Origin: CAYHCE01 sp964355015
Lineage (GTDB): Bacteria > Cyanobacteriota > Cyanobacteriia > PCC-6307 > Cyanobiaceae
DNA length: 36,259 nt
NCBI GenBank assembly: GCA_964355015.1
Contig: CAYHCE010000033.1
Location: forward strand, 1 to 36,259
Direction of reading: 5' to 3'
In this document: piece by piece, positions 7,170 through 14,366 of the stretch
Position numbering within the stretch: the first letter of the stretch is position 1
How the letters are laid out: each line of letters begins with the position of its first letter
Translations under genes and position numbers: made by a program
Notes under the pieces: generated by a model
What the model was told of the DNA's origin: nothing
Database searches by the model: none
The model's input: only the letters and a program-made list of their open reading frames with translations

Positions 7170-8383
7170 AAACGACCCTCAAGGATGAGGCGGTCATGGC
7201 CGCGGAAGCGGTCACCCACCAGCCGCCGGGAAGCCGCATCGTCGCAGGCAAGGGACTGGAAGCGGTCACACAGGGCGCCGAGCACGGCGGCGCCCTCCAT
7301 CCTTGCCAGCTGCAGCCCCAGGCACTGGTGAAGCCCCGGCGCGAAGCTGAGGTGGGGATTGGGCGTGCGATCGATCCGCAACGCGGTGGGATCGTCGAAG
7401 ACCCGCGGATCGTGGTTGGCCGCACCCACCAGCACCGTGACGGAATCACCGGCGCGGATCGATCGGCCGTCGATCTCCAGATCCTCGGTGGCCATGCTGG
7501 CGTTGAGCGCCTGGGCCGGCGCGTCCCAGCGCAACACCTCCTCGATGGCGGCGGGGATCAGGAGGCGGTCGGCCCGAACGCGGGCGAAAGTTTCGGGATG
7601 CAGCGCCATCGCCCGCGCCAGGGTGCCGATCAACAGCCGCAGGGTGAAAATGCTGGCGGAATAGAAATTGCTGCTGATGATCAGCAGCAGCTGCTCATCG
7701 GAGAGGCTGACGCCTTCGCTCGGATCAGCGATCAGACGACTGAGCAGATCGTCGCAAGGCGCCGTGCGGCGCTGCTGAATCAGGGGGAGGAAATAGTGGC
7801 GGTACACCTCGAGGGCGTCATCGCCGCCGGCGGCCGTCTCTTCCGTCTGGGTGAGCCCGCGGGCCCGCACGAACGCGGACACCTTTTCCGCCACCTCCAG
7901 CTGCTGCCCGGCCGGCACACCCATCAGCTCGCTGACCACCATCACCGGCAGCAGGTTGGCAACGATGGCCACCAGATCAAAGCGGGATTGATCCGCCACG
8001 CTGGCCAGGCGACGATCAACGAACTCCCGCGTGAACGCTGACAACATCGAAAGATTGATGCCCCGGTAGGCCTGGGTGACGTGCTGGCGCATGCGGTTGT
8101 GCGGCTCGCCATCCATGTAGGGGATGTCGAGCTTCTGGCGCTCGAAGATGCGTTCCCCGCCGAAGCGAAGGATCAGCTTGTCGAGGTGGCTTTGGCGGCT
8201 ATAACGCGGATCGCGCATGTGATCGACCGCCTCCGGGTAGGACACGATCACCCAGAGGCGGGGGCCCTCGCACCAGTGGACCGCACACTCCTGCCGAAGG
8301 GCCGCATAGGTGCTGTAGGGATCGGCCACGCCCGGCAGGCAGGGATCGGCACTGAACCCCTCACGATCGGGGGTCAGGGGCAT
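7166..8383 (-). CDS. Cytochrome P450 with atypical I-helix
   Basis: A soluble bacterial-type P450 of 405 residues without a membrane anchor. Landmarks: PYMDGEPHNRMR (88-99, C-helix HxxxR), EEVLR (281-285, ExxR), FAPGLHQCLG (347-356) with heme ligand C354, followed by LQLAR. The I-helix reads LLLIISSNFYSASIFTLRLL (232-251). Aligned to the usual A-G-x-D/E-T, it gives A243-S244-I245-F246-T247: the threonine is present but the acidic residue is Phe. Known families lacking the acid include nitric-oxide reductase and peroxide-using or dehydrating P450s, so the chemistry may not be ordinary hydroxylation. No ferredoxin or reductase gene is adjacent. The ATG at 8383 lies inside the end of ylqF (10-bp overlap), and its stop overlaps the HemB-like start. 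Confidence 0.9.
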   Translation of the reverse strand: MPLTPDREGFSADPCLPGVADPYSTYAALRQECAVHWCEGPRLWVIVSYPEAVDHMRDPRYSRQSHLDKLILRFGGERIFERQKLDIPYMDGEPHNRMRQHVTQAYRGINLSMLSAFTREFVDRRLASVADQSRFDLVAIVANLLPVMVVSELMGVPAGQQLEVAEKVSAFVRARGLTQTEETAAGGDDALEVYRHYFLPLIQQRRTAPCDDLLSRLIADPSEGVSLSDEQLLLIISSNFYSASIFTLRLLIGTLARAMALHPETFARVRADRLLIPAAIEEVLRWDAPAQALNASMATEDLEIDGRSIRAGDSVTVLVGAANHDPRVFDDPTALRIDRTPNPHLSFAPGLHQCLGLQLARMEGAAVLGALCDRFQSLACDDAASRRLVGDRFRGHDRLILEGRL

Positions 8384-9282
8384 GGAGGAAGCTCCAGAGC
8401 AATCGGCCCCAACAGCCCACGCCTGAAGTCATCCAGCAGTCGCTGGGCCATGCGGGGCGTGTCGCCGCTGGTGTGGCGGGCGGCGGCGGCCGTCAGCCAC
8501 ACCCAGCCCTCCATGGGGAACGGCACGGGGACTCCATAACGTCCAAGCACCCCGGTGGAGGAGATGCCGGCCGCTGGATGGGCCTGAAGCGACTCGAGCA
8601 AGCGAAGAAAGGCCAAAGCCACGGCCTCCCCATCGTAGGCGGCCTGGCCGATGTCATCGCAGAGGGCGAGCAGCAGGGCGGCGCGCTGGTCATCGAGGCG
8701 CGGCGGCAGTACCCCGGGGGCATCGAGCAGATCGAGCTCCTGGCCCAGCCGTACCCAGCGCAGGGTGCGGGTGACGCCGGCGCGGCGGGCGCTCTCCACC
8801 ACCTTCTGGCGCATCAGCCGGTTGATCAGGGCCGACTTGCCCACGTTCGGGAAACCGAGCATCAGGGCCCGCACCGGCCGGGGCCGCATGTCACGGCCGG
8901 CCCGGCGGGCATTGAGCTGTTCACCGGAGCGGATCGCCGCGTCCTGCAGCTGCTTGACGCCGGTGCCGACCTTGGCGTCGCACCACCAGGGTGTCTCGCC
9001 GCGCTGCCGCAGCCAGCGGTCCCACGCCGCCCGGGCGGCCTCGCTGATCATGTCGCGGCGATTGATCACCAGCAGCCGCTGCTTGGCCTTCATCCAGCGC
9101 TGCAGGCGGGGATGGCCGGTGGCGCGGGGGATGCGGGCGTCGCGCACCTCGATCACCAGATCCACCTTGGCGAGCTGGCCCAGCAGTTGCCGCTCCGCCT
9201 TGGCGATGTGCCCGGGGTACCACTGGATGGCGGGCGCCGCCGGACTGATGCCCTGGCCGGCCGGGGTTGCGACCCCCTCCAT
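8374..9282 (-). CDS. ylqF: Ribosome biogenesis GTPase YlqF/RbgA
   Basis: A circularly permuted GTPase that helps late assembly of the 50S subunit. The permuted order is clear: NPxD-type G4 as INRRD (73-77), then G1 GFPNVGKS (143-150), then G3 DAPG (187-190), in 302 residues, the family size. The N-terminal IQWYPGHIAKAERQL is typical. The usual G4 Lys is Arg (NRRD). The A of its start codon is shared with the TGA of the universal stress protein gene (TGATG), and its 3' end contains the start of the P450 gene, so a housekeeping gene is translationally linked to the accessory enzymes downstream. Confidence 0.95.
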   Translation of the reverse strand: MEGVATPAGQGISPAAPAIQWYPGHIAKAERQLLGQLAKVDLVIEVRDARIPRATGHPRLQRWMKAKQRLLVINRRDMISEAARAAWDRWLRQRGETPWWCDAKVGTGVKQLQDAAIRSGEQLNARRAGRDMRPRPVRALMLGFPNVGKSALINRLMRQKVVESARRAGVTRTLRWVRLGQELDLLDAPGVLPPRLDDQRAALLLALCDDIGQAAYDGEAVALAFLRLLESLQAHPAAGISSTGVLGRYGVPVPFPMEGWVWLTAAAARHTSGDTPRMAQRLLDDFRRGLLGPIALELPPCP

Positions 9283-9674
9283 CAGGGCACCACCAGAACG
9301 GGGCAGGGTGCCAGCTGGATCACCCTCGATGCTGTGCTGGGCTGGTCGTCGTCGAGGGAAAGGCCGCGGGTGCCCATCACGATCACATCGGCATTGATCT
9401 CGTCGGCCACGTCGCCGATCACGAAGGCCGGCTTGCCCTCGCGCTCGATCACCTCGCAGGCCACTCCGGCCTGCTCGAATTGGTCGCGGGCCTGCTCCAG
9501 CAGCTTCGCCACGGCTGCCGCATCGTGCATCAACCCCTCTTCGGCCTCCACCACCGAGAGCACCACCAGCCGGCTGCCGTGCTGCTTGGCCAGCTGCAGG
9601 GCCACGGCCGCCGTGTCCATCGTCTGGCGGCTCTGATCGATCGGAAACAGAACAGTGCTGAACATCGTTCGCAT
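9282..9674 (-). CDS. Universal stress protein (UspA family)
   Basis: 130 residues with the single Usp fold: FSTVLFPIDQSRQTMDTA at the N-terminus and ADVIVMGTRGLSLDDDQPST near the C-terminus, ending APCPVLVVP. The nucleotide-binding signature is G-x2-G-x9-G-S/T in ATP-binding members; here MGTRGLSLDDDQPSTASRVI has only a partial match, so ATP binding is uncertain. ATG 9665 (MFSTVL) is an equally good start. It appears to be the first gene of the minus-strand run Usp-ylqF-P450-HemB-like-monooxygenase-racemase, divergent from pgk. Confidence 0.85.
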   Translation of the reverse strand: MRTMFSTVLFPIDQSRQTMDTAAVALQLAKQHGSRLVVLSVVEAEEGLMHDAAAVAKLLEQARDQFEQAGVACEVIEREGKPAFVIGDVADEINADVIVMGTRGLSLDDDQPSTASRVIQLAPCPVLVVP

Positions 9675-9788
9675 TCCTGGCAGGAGGGTCAGACAGGCAG
9701 CGCCTTCACCCTTGTCCTAGCGCCCCCTGGAACAGCCGCTGTGGGTGTCGGGTTAATCTCGCCCATCCTTTTCCTCCTTCCGACCCCC
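9675..9788. promoter_or_regulatory. Divergent promoter region usp / pgk
   Basis: A 114-bp spacer between two divergent genes must hold both promoters. On the plus strand GTTAAT at 9752-9757 is a plausible -10 element for pgk, about 32 bases before its ATG; I see no clear -35. On the minus strand CCTCCTGCCAGG sits 5' of the usp start. This is a positional inference. Confidence 0.3.
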
Positions 9789-10994
9789 ATGGCGAAGCGC
9801 TCCCTGACCAGCCTCTCCGCCGCCGAGCTTCGCGGAAAGCGCGTCCTGGTGCGGGTCGACTTCAACGTGCCCCTCAACGAGGCCGGCGCCATCAGCGACG
9901 ACACCAGGATCCGGGCCGCCCTGCCCACGATCAACGACCTCAGCGCCAAAGGCGCCCGCGTGATCCTGGCCGCCCACTTCGGGCGGCCCAAGGGTCAGGT
10001 GAACGAGGCGATGCGGCTGACGCCGGTGGCGACGCGACTGGCCGAGCTGCTCGGCAGGCCGGTGCTGAAGACCGACAGCTGCATCGGTCCCGACGCTGAA
10101 GCCAAGGTGGCCGCCATGGCCGACGGCGACGTGGTGCTGCTGGAGAACGTGCGCTTCTTCGCTGAGGAGGAGAAGAACGACACCGCGTTCGCGAAACAGC
10201 TGGCCTCGCTCGCCGATGTCTATGTCAACGACGCCTTCGGCGCCGCCCACCGCGCCCACGCCTCCACCGAAGGGGTGACGGAATACCTGAAGCCCAACGT
10301 GGCGGGCCACCTGATGGAGAAGGAGCTGCAGTATCTGCAGGGTGCCATCGATGAACCGAAGCGCCCCCTGGCGGCAATCGTGGGCGGCTCGAAGGTGAGC
10401 AGCAAGATCGGCGTGCTCGAAGCCCTGATCGACAAGTGCGACAAGGTGCTGATCGGCGGCGGCATGATCTTCACCTTCTACAAGGCGCGCGGCCTGGCGG
10501 TGGGCAAGAGCCTGGTGGAGGAAGACAAGCTGGAGCTGGCCAGGGAGCTGGAGGCCAAGGCGGCCGCCAAGGGGGTGCAGCTGCTGCTGCCCACCGATGT
10601 GGTGCTGGCCGACAGCTTCTCCGCCGATGCCAACAGCCAGATCACCGCGATCGAGGCCATCCCCGACGGCTGGATGGGCCTCGACATCGGCCCCGATTCG
10701 ATCCAGGCCTTCGAAGCGGCCCTGGCCGACTGCAAGACCGTGATCTGGAACGGTCCGATGGGCGTGTTCGAGTTCGACAAGTTCGCTGCCGGCACCGATG
10801 CCATCGCCCATACCCTGGCCGGTCTCACCGCCACGGGCACCTGCACGATCATCGGCGGTGGTGACTCCGTCGCGGCTGTCGAGAAGGTGGGCGTGGCCGA
10901 GCAGATGAGCCACATCTCCACCGGTGGCGGCGCCAGCCTCGAACTGCTGGAGGGCAAGGTGCTGCCCGGCGTCGCCGCCCTCGACGACGCCTGA
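9789..10994 (+). CDS. pgk: Phosphoglycerate kinase
   Basis: Catalyses 1,3-bisphosphoglycerate + ADP to 3-phosphoglycerate + ATP, and in a cyanobacterium mainly the reverse in the Calvin cycle. 401 residues from ATG 9789 (MAKRSLTSLS), the usual length. Motifs: VRVDFNVPLN (21-30), AHFGRPKG, the hinge and nucleotide region GGSKVSSKIGVLEAL, GGGMIFTFYKARG, NGPMGVFEFDKF and the C-terminal GGGDSVAAVEK, GGGASLELLEG. Monocistronic by position; the downstream gene is convergent and a strong GC hairpin lies 13 bp after the stop. Confidence 0.98.
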   Translation: MAKRSLTSLSAAELRGKRVLVRVDFNVPLNEAGAISDDTRIRAALPTINDLSAKGARVILAAHFGRPKGQVNEAMRLTPVATRLAELLGRPVLKTDSCIGPDAEAKVAAMADGDVVLLENVRFFAEEEKNDTAFAKQLASLADVYVNDAFGAAHRAHASTEGVTEYLKPNVAGHLMEKELQYLQGAIDEPKRPLAAIVGGSKVSSKIGVLEALIDKCDKVLIGGGMIFTFYKARGLAVGKSLVEEDKLELARELEAKAAAKGVQLLLPTDVVLADSFSADANSQITAIEAIPDGWMGLDIGPDSIQAFEAALADCKTVIWNGPMGVFEFDKFAAGTDAIAHTLAGLTATGTCTIIGGGDSVAAVEKVGVAEQMSHISTGGGASLELLEGKVLPGVAALDDA

Positions 10995-10995
10995 C

Positions 10996-11418
10996 TCAGG
11001 GCGCTCCCGGCGGGCCCATCGGCCCGCCGGCCTTGCGCCTGGGCTCCGGAACCGGCAGCCCCAGCCGCTGATAGACGGCCCGGGCCTCCTCACGGTTGCT
11101 GGCCATCAGGGAACGCTGGGCCTGCCACTCCTCTTTGCGACACGCCTGGAAGGCTTCCAGATCACGGGAGGCCGTGACACAGCGCTGGCCTTTCTGCAGG
11201 ATCGCGATCTGAGCGGCATGGGTGCGCAGAGCCATGTCGCGGCGAGCCGTGAACAGCTCCGACTTCTGTTTTTCGGTGAGCTGGGGCCTGGCTGGGCCTG
11301 GGGAGGAGCTGGGGGTCTGGCCGGTCTGGGCCTGCCCGGAGCCGACCTGGAGCAGCAGCGCCAGCGTGGCCGCGGCCGGCGGCAGCAGGAACCGCTGCAG
11401 GGTTTGGGAGCGCGACAT
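10996..11418 (-). CDS. Small exported protein of unknown function
   Basis: 140 residues. An N-terminal signal peptide is visible (RFLLPPAAATLALLLQVGSG, cleavage probably after GQA near residue 30). A Pro/Ser-rich linker (TPSSSPGPARP) follows, then a helical charged region with two cysteines (QRCVTASRD and FQACRKEEW), about 13 residues apart, that could form a disulfide in the periplasm. The C-terminus is Gly/Pro-rich (GGPMGPPGAP) and overlaps the hairpin after pgk. The LTEKQKSELF phrase loosely recalls periplasmic LTxxQ (Spy/CpxP-like) proteins, but I cannot assign it. It is convergent with pgk, with one base between the two genes. Confidence 0.65.
   Translation of the reverse strand: MSRSQTLQRFLLPPAAATLALLLQVGSGQAQTGQTPSSSPGPARPQLTEKQKSELFTARRDMALRTHAAQIAILQKGQRCVTASRDLEAFQACRKEEWQAQRSLMASNREEARAVYQRLGLPVPEPRRKAGGPMGPPGAP
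11007..11030. terminator. GC-rich hairpin between convergent genes
   Basis: A perfect 10-bp stem CCGGCGGGCC / GGCCCGCCGG with the 4-base loop CATC. It begins 13 bases after the pgk stop and lies in the last codons of the convergent gene. There is no T-run on either side, so it is not a classical intrinsic terminator. It could protect the pgk mRNA 3' end or act as a bidirectional terminator with another factor. Confidence 0.4.
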
Positions 11419-11567
11419 GGCTGAGCTTCCGGATACCTGCTCATGCTCCCCCAGCCGTCCGACTGAACACCGACTGAACGGATCCGGTTGATGACCGGAT
11501 CTTTCCCACCGGGCGCCGGTCGTGCGCGGGATGGGCGGACACTGGATCCATCCATGCGATCGAGCCG

Positions 11568-12464
11568 GTGAGCAGGACGCCGACGGTCAGAAGCTCCACG
11601 CCGCCTCCGGTCGCCTTCCTGGGGCTGGGAGCACTCGGAGCGCCGATCGCCGCCAACCTCCTGGCCGCCGGCTTCCCGCTCACGGTGCACAACCGCAGCC
11701 GCCCAGCGGAGGAACCCCTGGCGGCTGCCGGGGCCCGGCGTGCCGACTCAGCGGCGCAGGCGGCTGGTACCGCCGACCTGATCGGCCTCTGCCTGAGCGA
11801 CGACACCGCCGTGGAGGCGGTGCTGTTCGGCCCCGGCGGTGTCGTCGGTGGGGCCGCCCCCGGCGCCCTGGTGATCGACTTCTCCACCATCTCGCCGGCC
11901 TGCAGCCGCGCCCTCGCCGCCCGGCTGGCGGAGCGTGGTGTGGGCTATCTGGATACGCCGGTGACCGGCGGCACCGAGGGCGCCAGGGCCGGCACCCTCT
12001 CGATCCTGGTCGGGGGCGCGGTGAGCGATCTCGAACGTGCCCGGCCGCTGCTGCAGGCGGCGGGGAGCTGCATCACCCACTTCGGCCCCGTGGGCAGCGG
12101 CCAGCAGGCCAAGGCGGTGAACCAGGTGCTGGTGGCCGGCAGCTACGCCGCCGTGGCCGAGGCCATGGCACTGGGCCAGCGGCTGGGGTTGCCGATGCAG
12201 CAGGTGTGCCAGGCGCTCGCCGACGGTGCCGCCGGTTCGTGGGCGCTGGAGAACCGCGCCGCAGGCATGCTGAAGAGCCGATTTCCGCTCGGATTCAAGC
12301 TGGCACTGCACCGCAAGGACCTCGGCATCGCCCTGGCCGCCGCCGCCGCGACAGGGATGGAGCTACCGATCACTGAGCGGGTGGCCGCCCTCGAAGACGA
12401 CCTGATTCAGGCCGGCTACGGCGAGGAGGATGTGTCGGCCCTGGTGCGCTGGTTCAGGGTGTGA
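11568..12464 (+). CDS. 3-hydroxyisobutyrate dehydrogenase-family NAD(P)-dependent oxidoreductase
   Basis: A beta-hydroxyacid dehydrogenase of the tartronate-semialdehyde reductase / GLYR / 3-hydroxyisobutyrate dehydrogenase family, 298 residues from GTG 11568. Motifs: VAFLGLGALGAPIAANL (nucleotide binding, 15-31), YLDTPVTGGTEGARAGTL (127-144, substrate loop) and QQAKAVNQVLVAG (179-191), with catalytic K182 and N185. LHRKDLGIAL is the C-terminal cofactor contact. HNRS after the second beta strand, with an Arg, suggests NADPH preference. The likely role is reduction of succinic, glyoxylic or tartronic semialdehydes. Its last 11 bases overlap the 3' end of the convergent exported-protein gene. 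Confidence 0.9.
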   Translation: MSRTPTVRSSTPPPVAFLGLGALGAPIAANLLAAGFPLTVHNRSRPAEEPLAAAGARRADSAAQAAGTADLIGLCLSDDTAVEAVLFGPGGVVGGAAPGALVIDFSTISPACSRALAARLAERGVGYLDTPVTGGTEGARAGTLSILVGGAVSDLERARPLLQAAGSCITHFGPVGSGQQAKAVNQVLVAGSYAAVAEAMALGQRLGLPMQQVCQALADGAAGSWALENRAAGMLKSRFPLGFKLALHRKDLGIALAAAAATGMELPITERVAALEDDLIQAGYGEEDVSALVRWFRV

Positions 12465-13203
12465 GCCCGGCCCGATCAGCCACCACCCGCACCCGCTTTG
12501 TGGCGCTGACGATCCCCTTGGGATGCACCAGCAGCACCGCCCAGGTCTGGCTGCCGGGACTGAGTGGCGCCTGCACCGTCTTGAACAGGCCGCCACCCCC
12601 CAGGGCCGCCAGTTCGAGGTCGGGGGCTTCCAGGGCGCTGATCTGCCGGGGAGTGATCGCGGCGATACCGCCTGCTGCCACAGCCCCGTCGAGGGGATCA
12701 TCGAACACAACGTCCACGTCGTAGCGCTGACCGGTGAGCACGGCGTCGGGAATCAGCATGCTGATCGGGAGGTCGGCCTCGCCGCTGCGCAGGGTGGTGC
12801 TCTCACGGATCACTTCCTGGCCGTTCAGCCTGCCGCCGCTGCTGCTGAGGGCCAGCAACTGGTCCGCCTCCAGCCGGTAGCGGAAGGGGCCTTCCTCCCG
12901 GCTGCCGGTCACCTTGATCGCAACGGTGGGGCGGCCGTCCTTGAGCGGGGCCCCGGCGCTCACCTGCCAGCGGGCATTCGGGAAGCGGGAGCGGAGGAGG
13001 CGGTAGCGGGCTTCCAGCCCGGCGGGATCCAGGCCGGGACCCGCCTCCAGCAGGGAGGCCAACCCAGGGCTGTTGCCGCTGTTGAGGGCGGCCTCGAGGT
13101 TCTGGAGCAGGGCCGGAGCCGGGGCTGCCGCCAGGGCGGCCGGAGCGAAGCAGAGAAACGCGGCCGCCAGCATGGAGGGGAGGAACGGGCGAGACTGCGG
13201 CAT
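12454..13203 (-). CDS. Exported protein of unknown function
   Basis: 249 residues from ATG 13203 (MPQSRPFLPS). I chose this start because it is followed directly by a signal peptide (SMLAAAFLCFAPAALAAAPA) and because the longer open frame runs antisense through murG. The mature part has no family I recognise. It has a helical start (LLQNLEAALNSGN), a region with FPNARWQVSAGAPLKDGRP and KVTGSREEGPFRYRLEADQL that looks like a beta-rich NTF2-like or lipocalin-like fold, then YDVDVVFDDPLDGAVAAGG, and the C-terminal VLLVHPKGIVSATKRVRVVA. It is divergent from murG with 72 bp between them. Confidence 0.75.
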   Translation of the reverse strand: MPQSRPFLPSMLAAAFLCFAPAALAAAPAPALLQNLEAALNSGNSPGLASLLEAGPGLDPAGLEARYRLLRSRFPNARWQVSAGAPLKDGRPTVAIKVTGSREEGPFRYRLEADQLLALSSSGGRLNGQEVIRESTTLRSGEADLPISMLIPDAVLTGQRYDVDVVFDDPLDGAVAAGGIAAITPRQISALEAPDLELAALGGGGLFKTVQAPLSPGSQTWAVLLVHPKGIVSATKRVRVVADRAGLTP

Positions 13204-13275
13204 CGGAATCGGCCATGGCGGCCCTTTTAAGTTAGGCGGGCCCTGGACGTGCACCCAGCGCGGCACTGAAGGCCC

Positions 13276-14355
13276 ATGACCCGGCTCCTGATCGCCGCCA
13301 GCGGCACCGGAGGACACCTGTTTCCGGCCCTGGCCGTGGCGGAGGCCCTGCCCGCGGGCTGGTCGATCCACTGGCTGGGCGTGCCCGATCGCCTCGAGCG
13401 CGAGCTGGTGCCCCGTCAGTACCCCCTGCACACGATCCAGGCCGGTGGGCTGCAGGGCAGGGGACTGGCCAGGCTGTGGGAACTGCTTCGGCTGATCGCC
13501 TCCACCGCTGACGTGCGGCGACTGATCCGCCGGGAAGACATCCAGGTGGTGTTCAGCACCGGGGGCTACATCTCCGCGCCGGCGATCCTGGCGGCCCGCT
13601 GGTGCGGTGTTCCGGTGGTGCTGCACGAGTCGAACGCCATCCCGGGCCGGGTGACACGGCTGCTCGGACGGCTCTGCAGCCGCGTGGCCGTGGGCCTGCC
13701 CGAAGCGGCGGAGCACCTGCCCCGCTGCCAGCCGCTCCTGACGGGGACGCCGGTACGGGAGGAGTTTCTCGGCGCGGCCCCGCTGCCGCAGTGGGTCCCC
13801 GCCGGCGGCGGCCCGCTGCTGCTGGTGATGGGCGGCAGCCAGGGGGCGCTGGGACTGAACCGGATGGTGCGACCCCTGGTGCCGAAGCTGGTGGCGGCCG
13901 GCTGCCGGGTGGTGCACCTCACCGGCTCGAACGACCCGGAGCTGGGAATGCTGCGGCTGCCCGCCTACGTGGAGCGGCCCTTCAGCGACGAACTGGCCGG
14001 ACTGATGCAGCACGCCGACCTGGCGATCAGCCGGGCCGGCGCGGGCAGCCTCAGCGAACTGGCGGTGTGCGGCACGCCCACCATCCTGGTGCCCTTCCCC
14101 CAGGCCGCCGACCGCCATCAGGACGCCAATGCCGCCGCTGCCACAGCCCTCGGGGCCGCCGTGATCGTGGGACAGCACGCCCCGGAGGAGCCGGCGCTGG
14201 AACGAACGATCTGGCGCCTGCTGGGTCCGCGGCTGCGGGGAGCCCCTGCCGGTGTCGATCCCCTTTCGGCCCTCAGGACCGGCATGGAGCGACTGGCCGT
14301 GCGGGACGCCGACCGGCGGCTGGCCCGGCTGCTGATCGACCTGAGCCGGCCCTGA
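13276..14355 (+). CDS. murG: UDP-N-acetylglucosamine transferase MurG
   Basis: Adds GlcNAc to lipid I to make lipid II at the inner face of the membrane, the last cytoplasmic step of peptidoglycan synthesis. 359 residues, family length. Motifs: GTGGHLFPALAVAEAL (11-26), STGGYISAPAIL, VVLHESNAIPGRVTR, GGSQGALGLNRM in the linker to the C-domain, and SRAGAGSLSELAVCGTPTIL followed by PFPQAADRHQDANA, the UDP-sugar-binding block. Start ATG 13276. It is convergent with the aminotransferase gene. Confidence 0.97.
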   Translation: MTRLLIAASGTGGHLFPALAVAEALPAGWSIHWLGVPDRLERELVPRQYPLHTIQAGGLQGRGLARLWELLRLIASTADVRRLIRREDIQVVFSTGGYISAPAILAARWCGVPVVLHESNAIPGRVTRLLGRLCSRVAVGLPEAAEHLPRCQPLLTGTPVREEFLGAAPLPQWVPAGGGPLLLVMGGSQGALGLNRMVRPLVPKLVAAGCRVVHLTGSNDPELGMLRLPAYVERPFSDELAGLMQHADLAISRAGAGSLSELAVCGTPTILVPFPQAADRHQDANAAAATALGAAVIVGQHAPEEPALERTIWRLLGPRLRGAPAGVDPLSALRTGMERLAVRDADRRLARLLIDLSRP

Positions 14356-14366
14356 GCCGGCCGGAT

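Noticed and set aside
12454..14178. Long version of the exported-protein gene running back through murG
   Set aside because: The signal peptide begins directly after ATG 13203 and upstream codons are antisense to murG.
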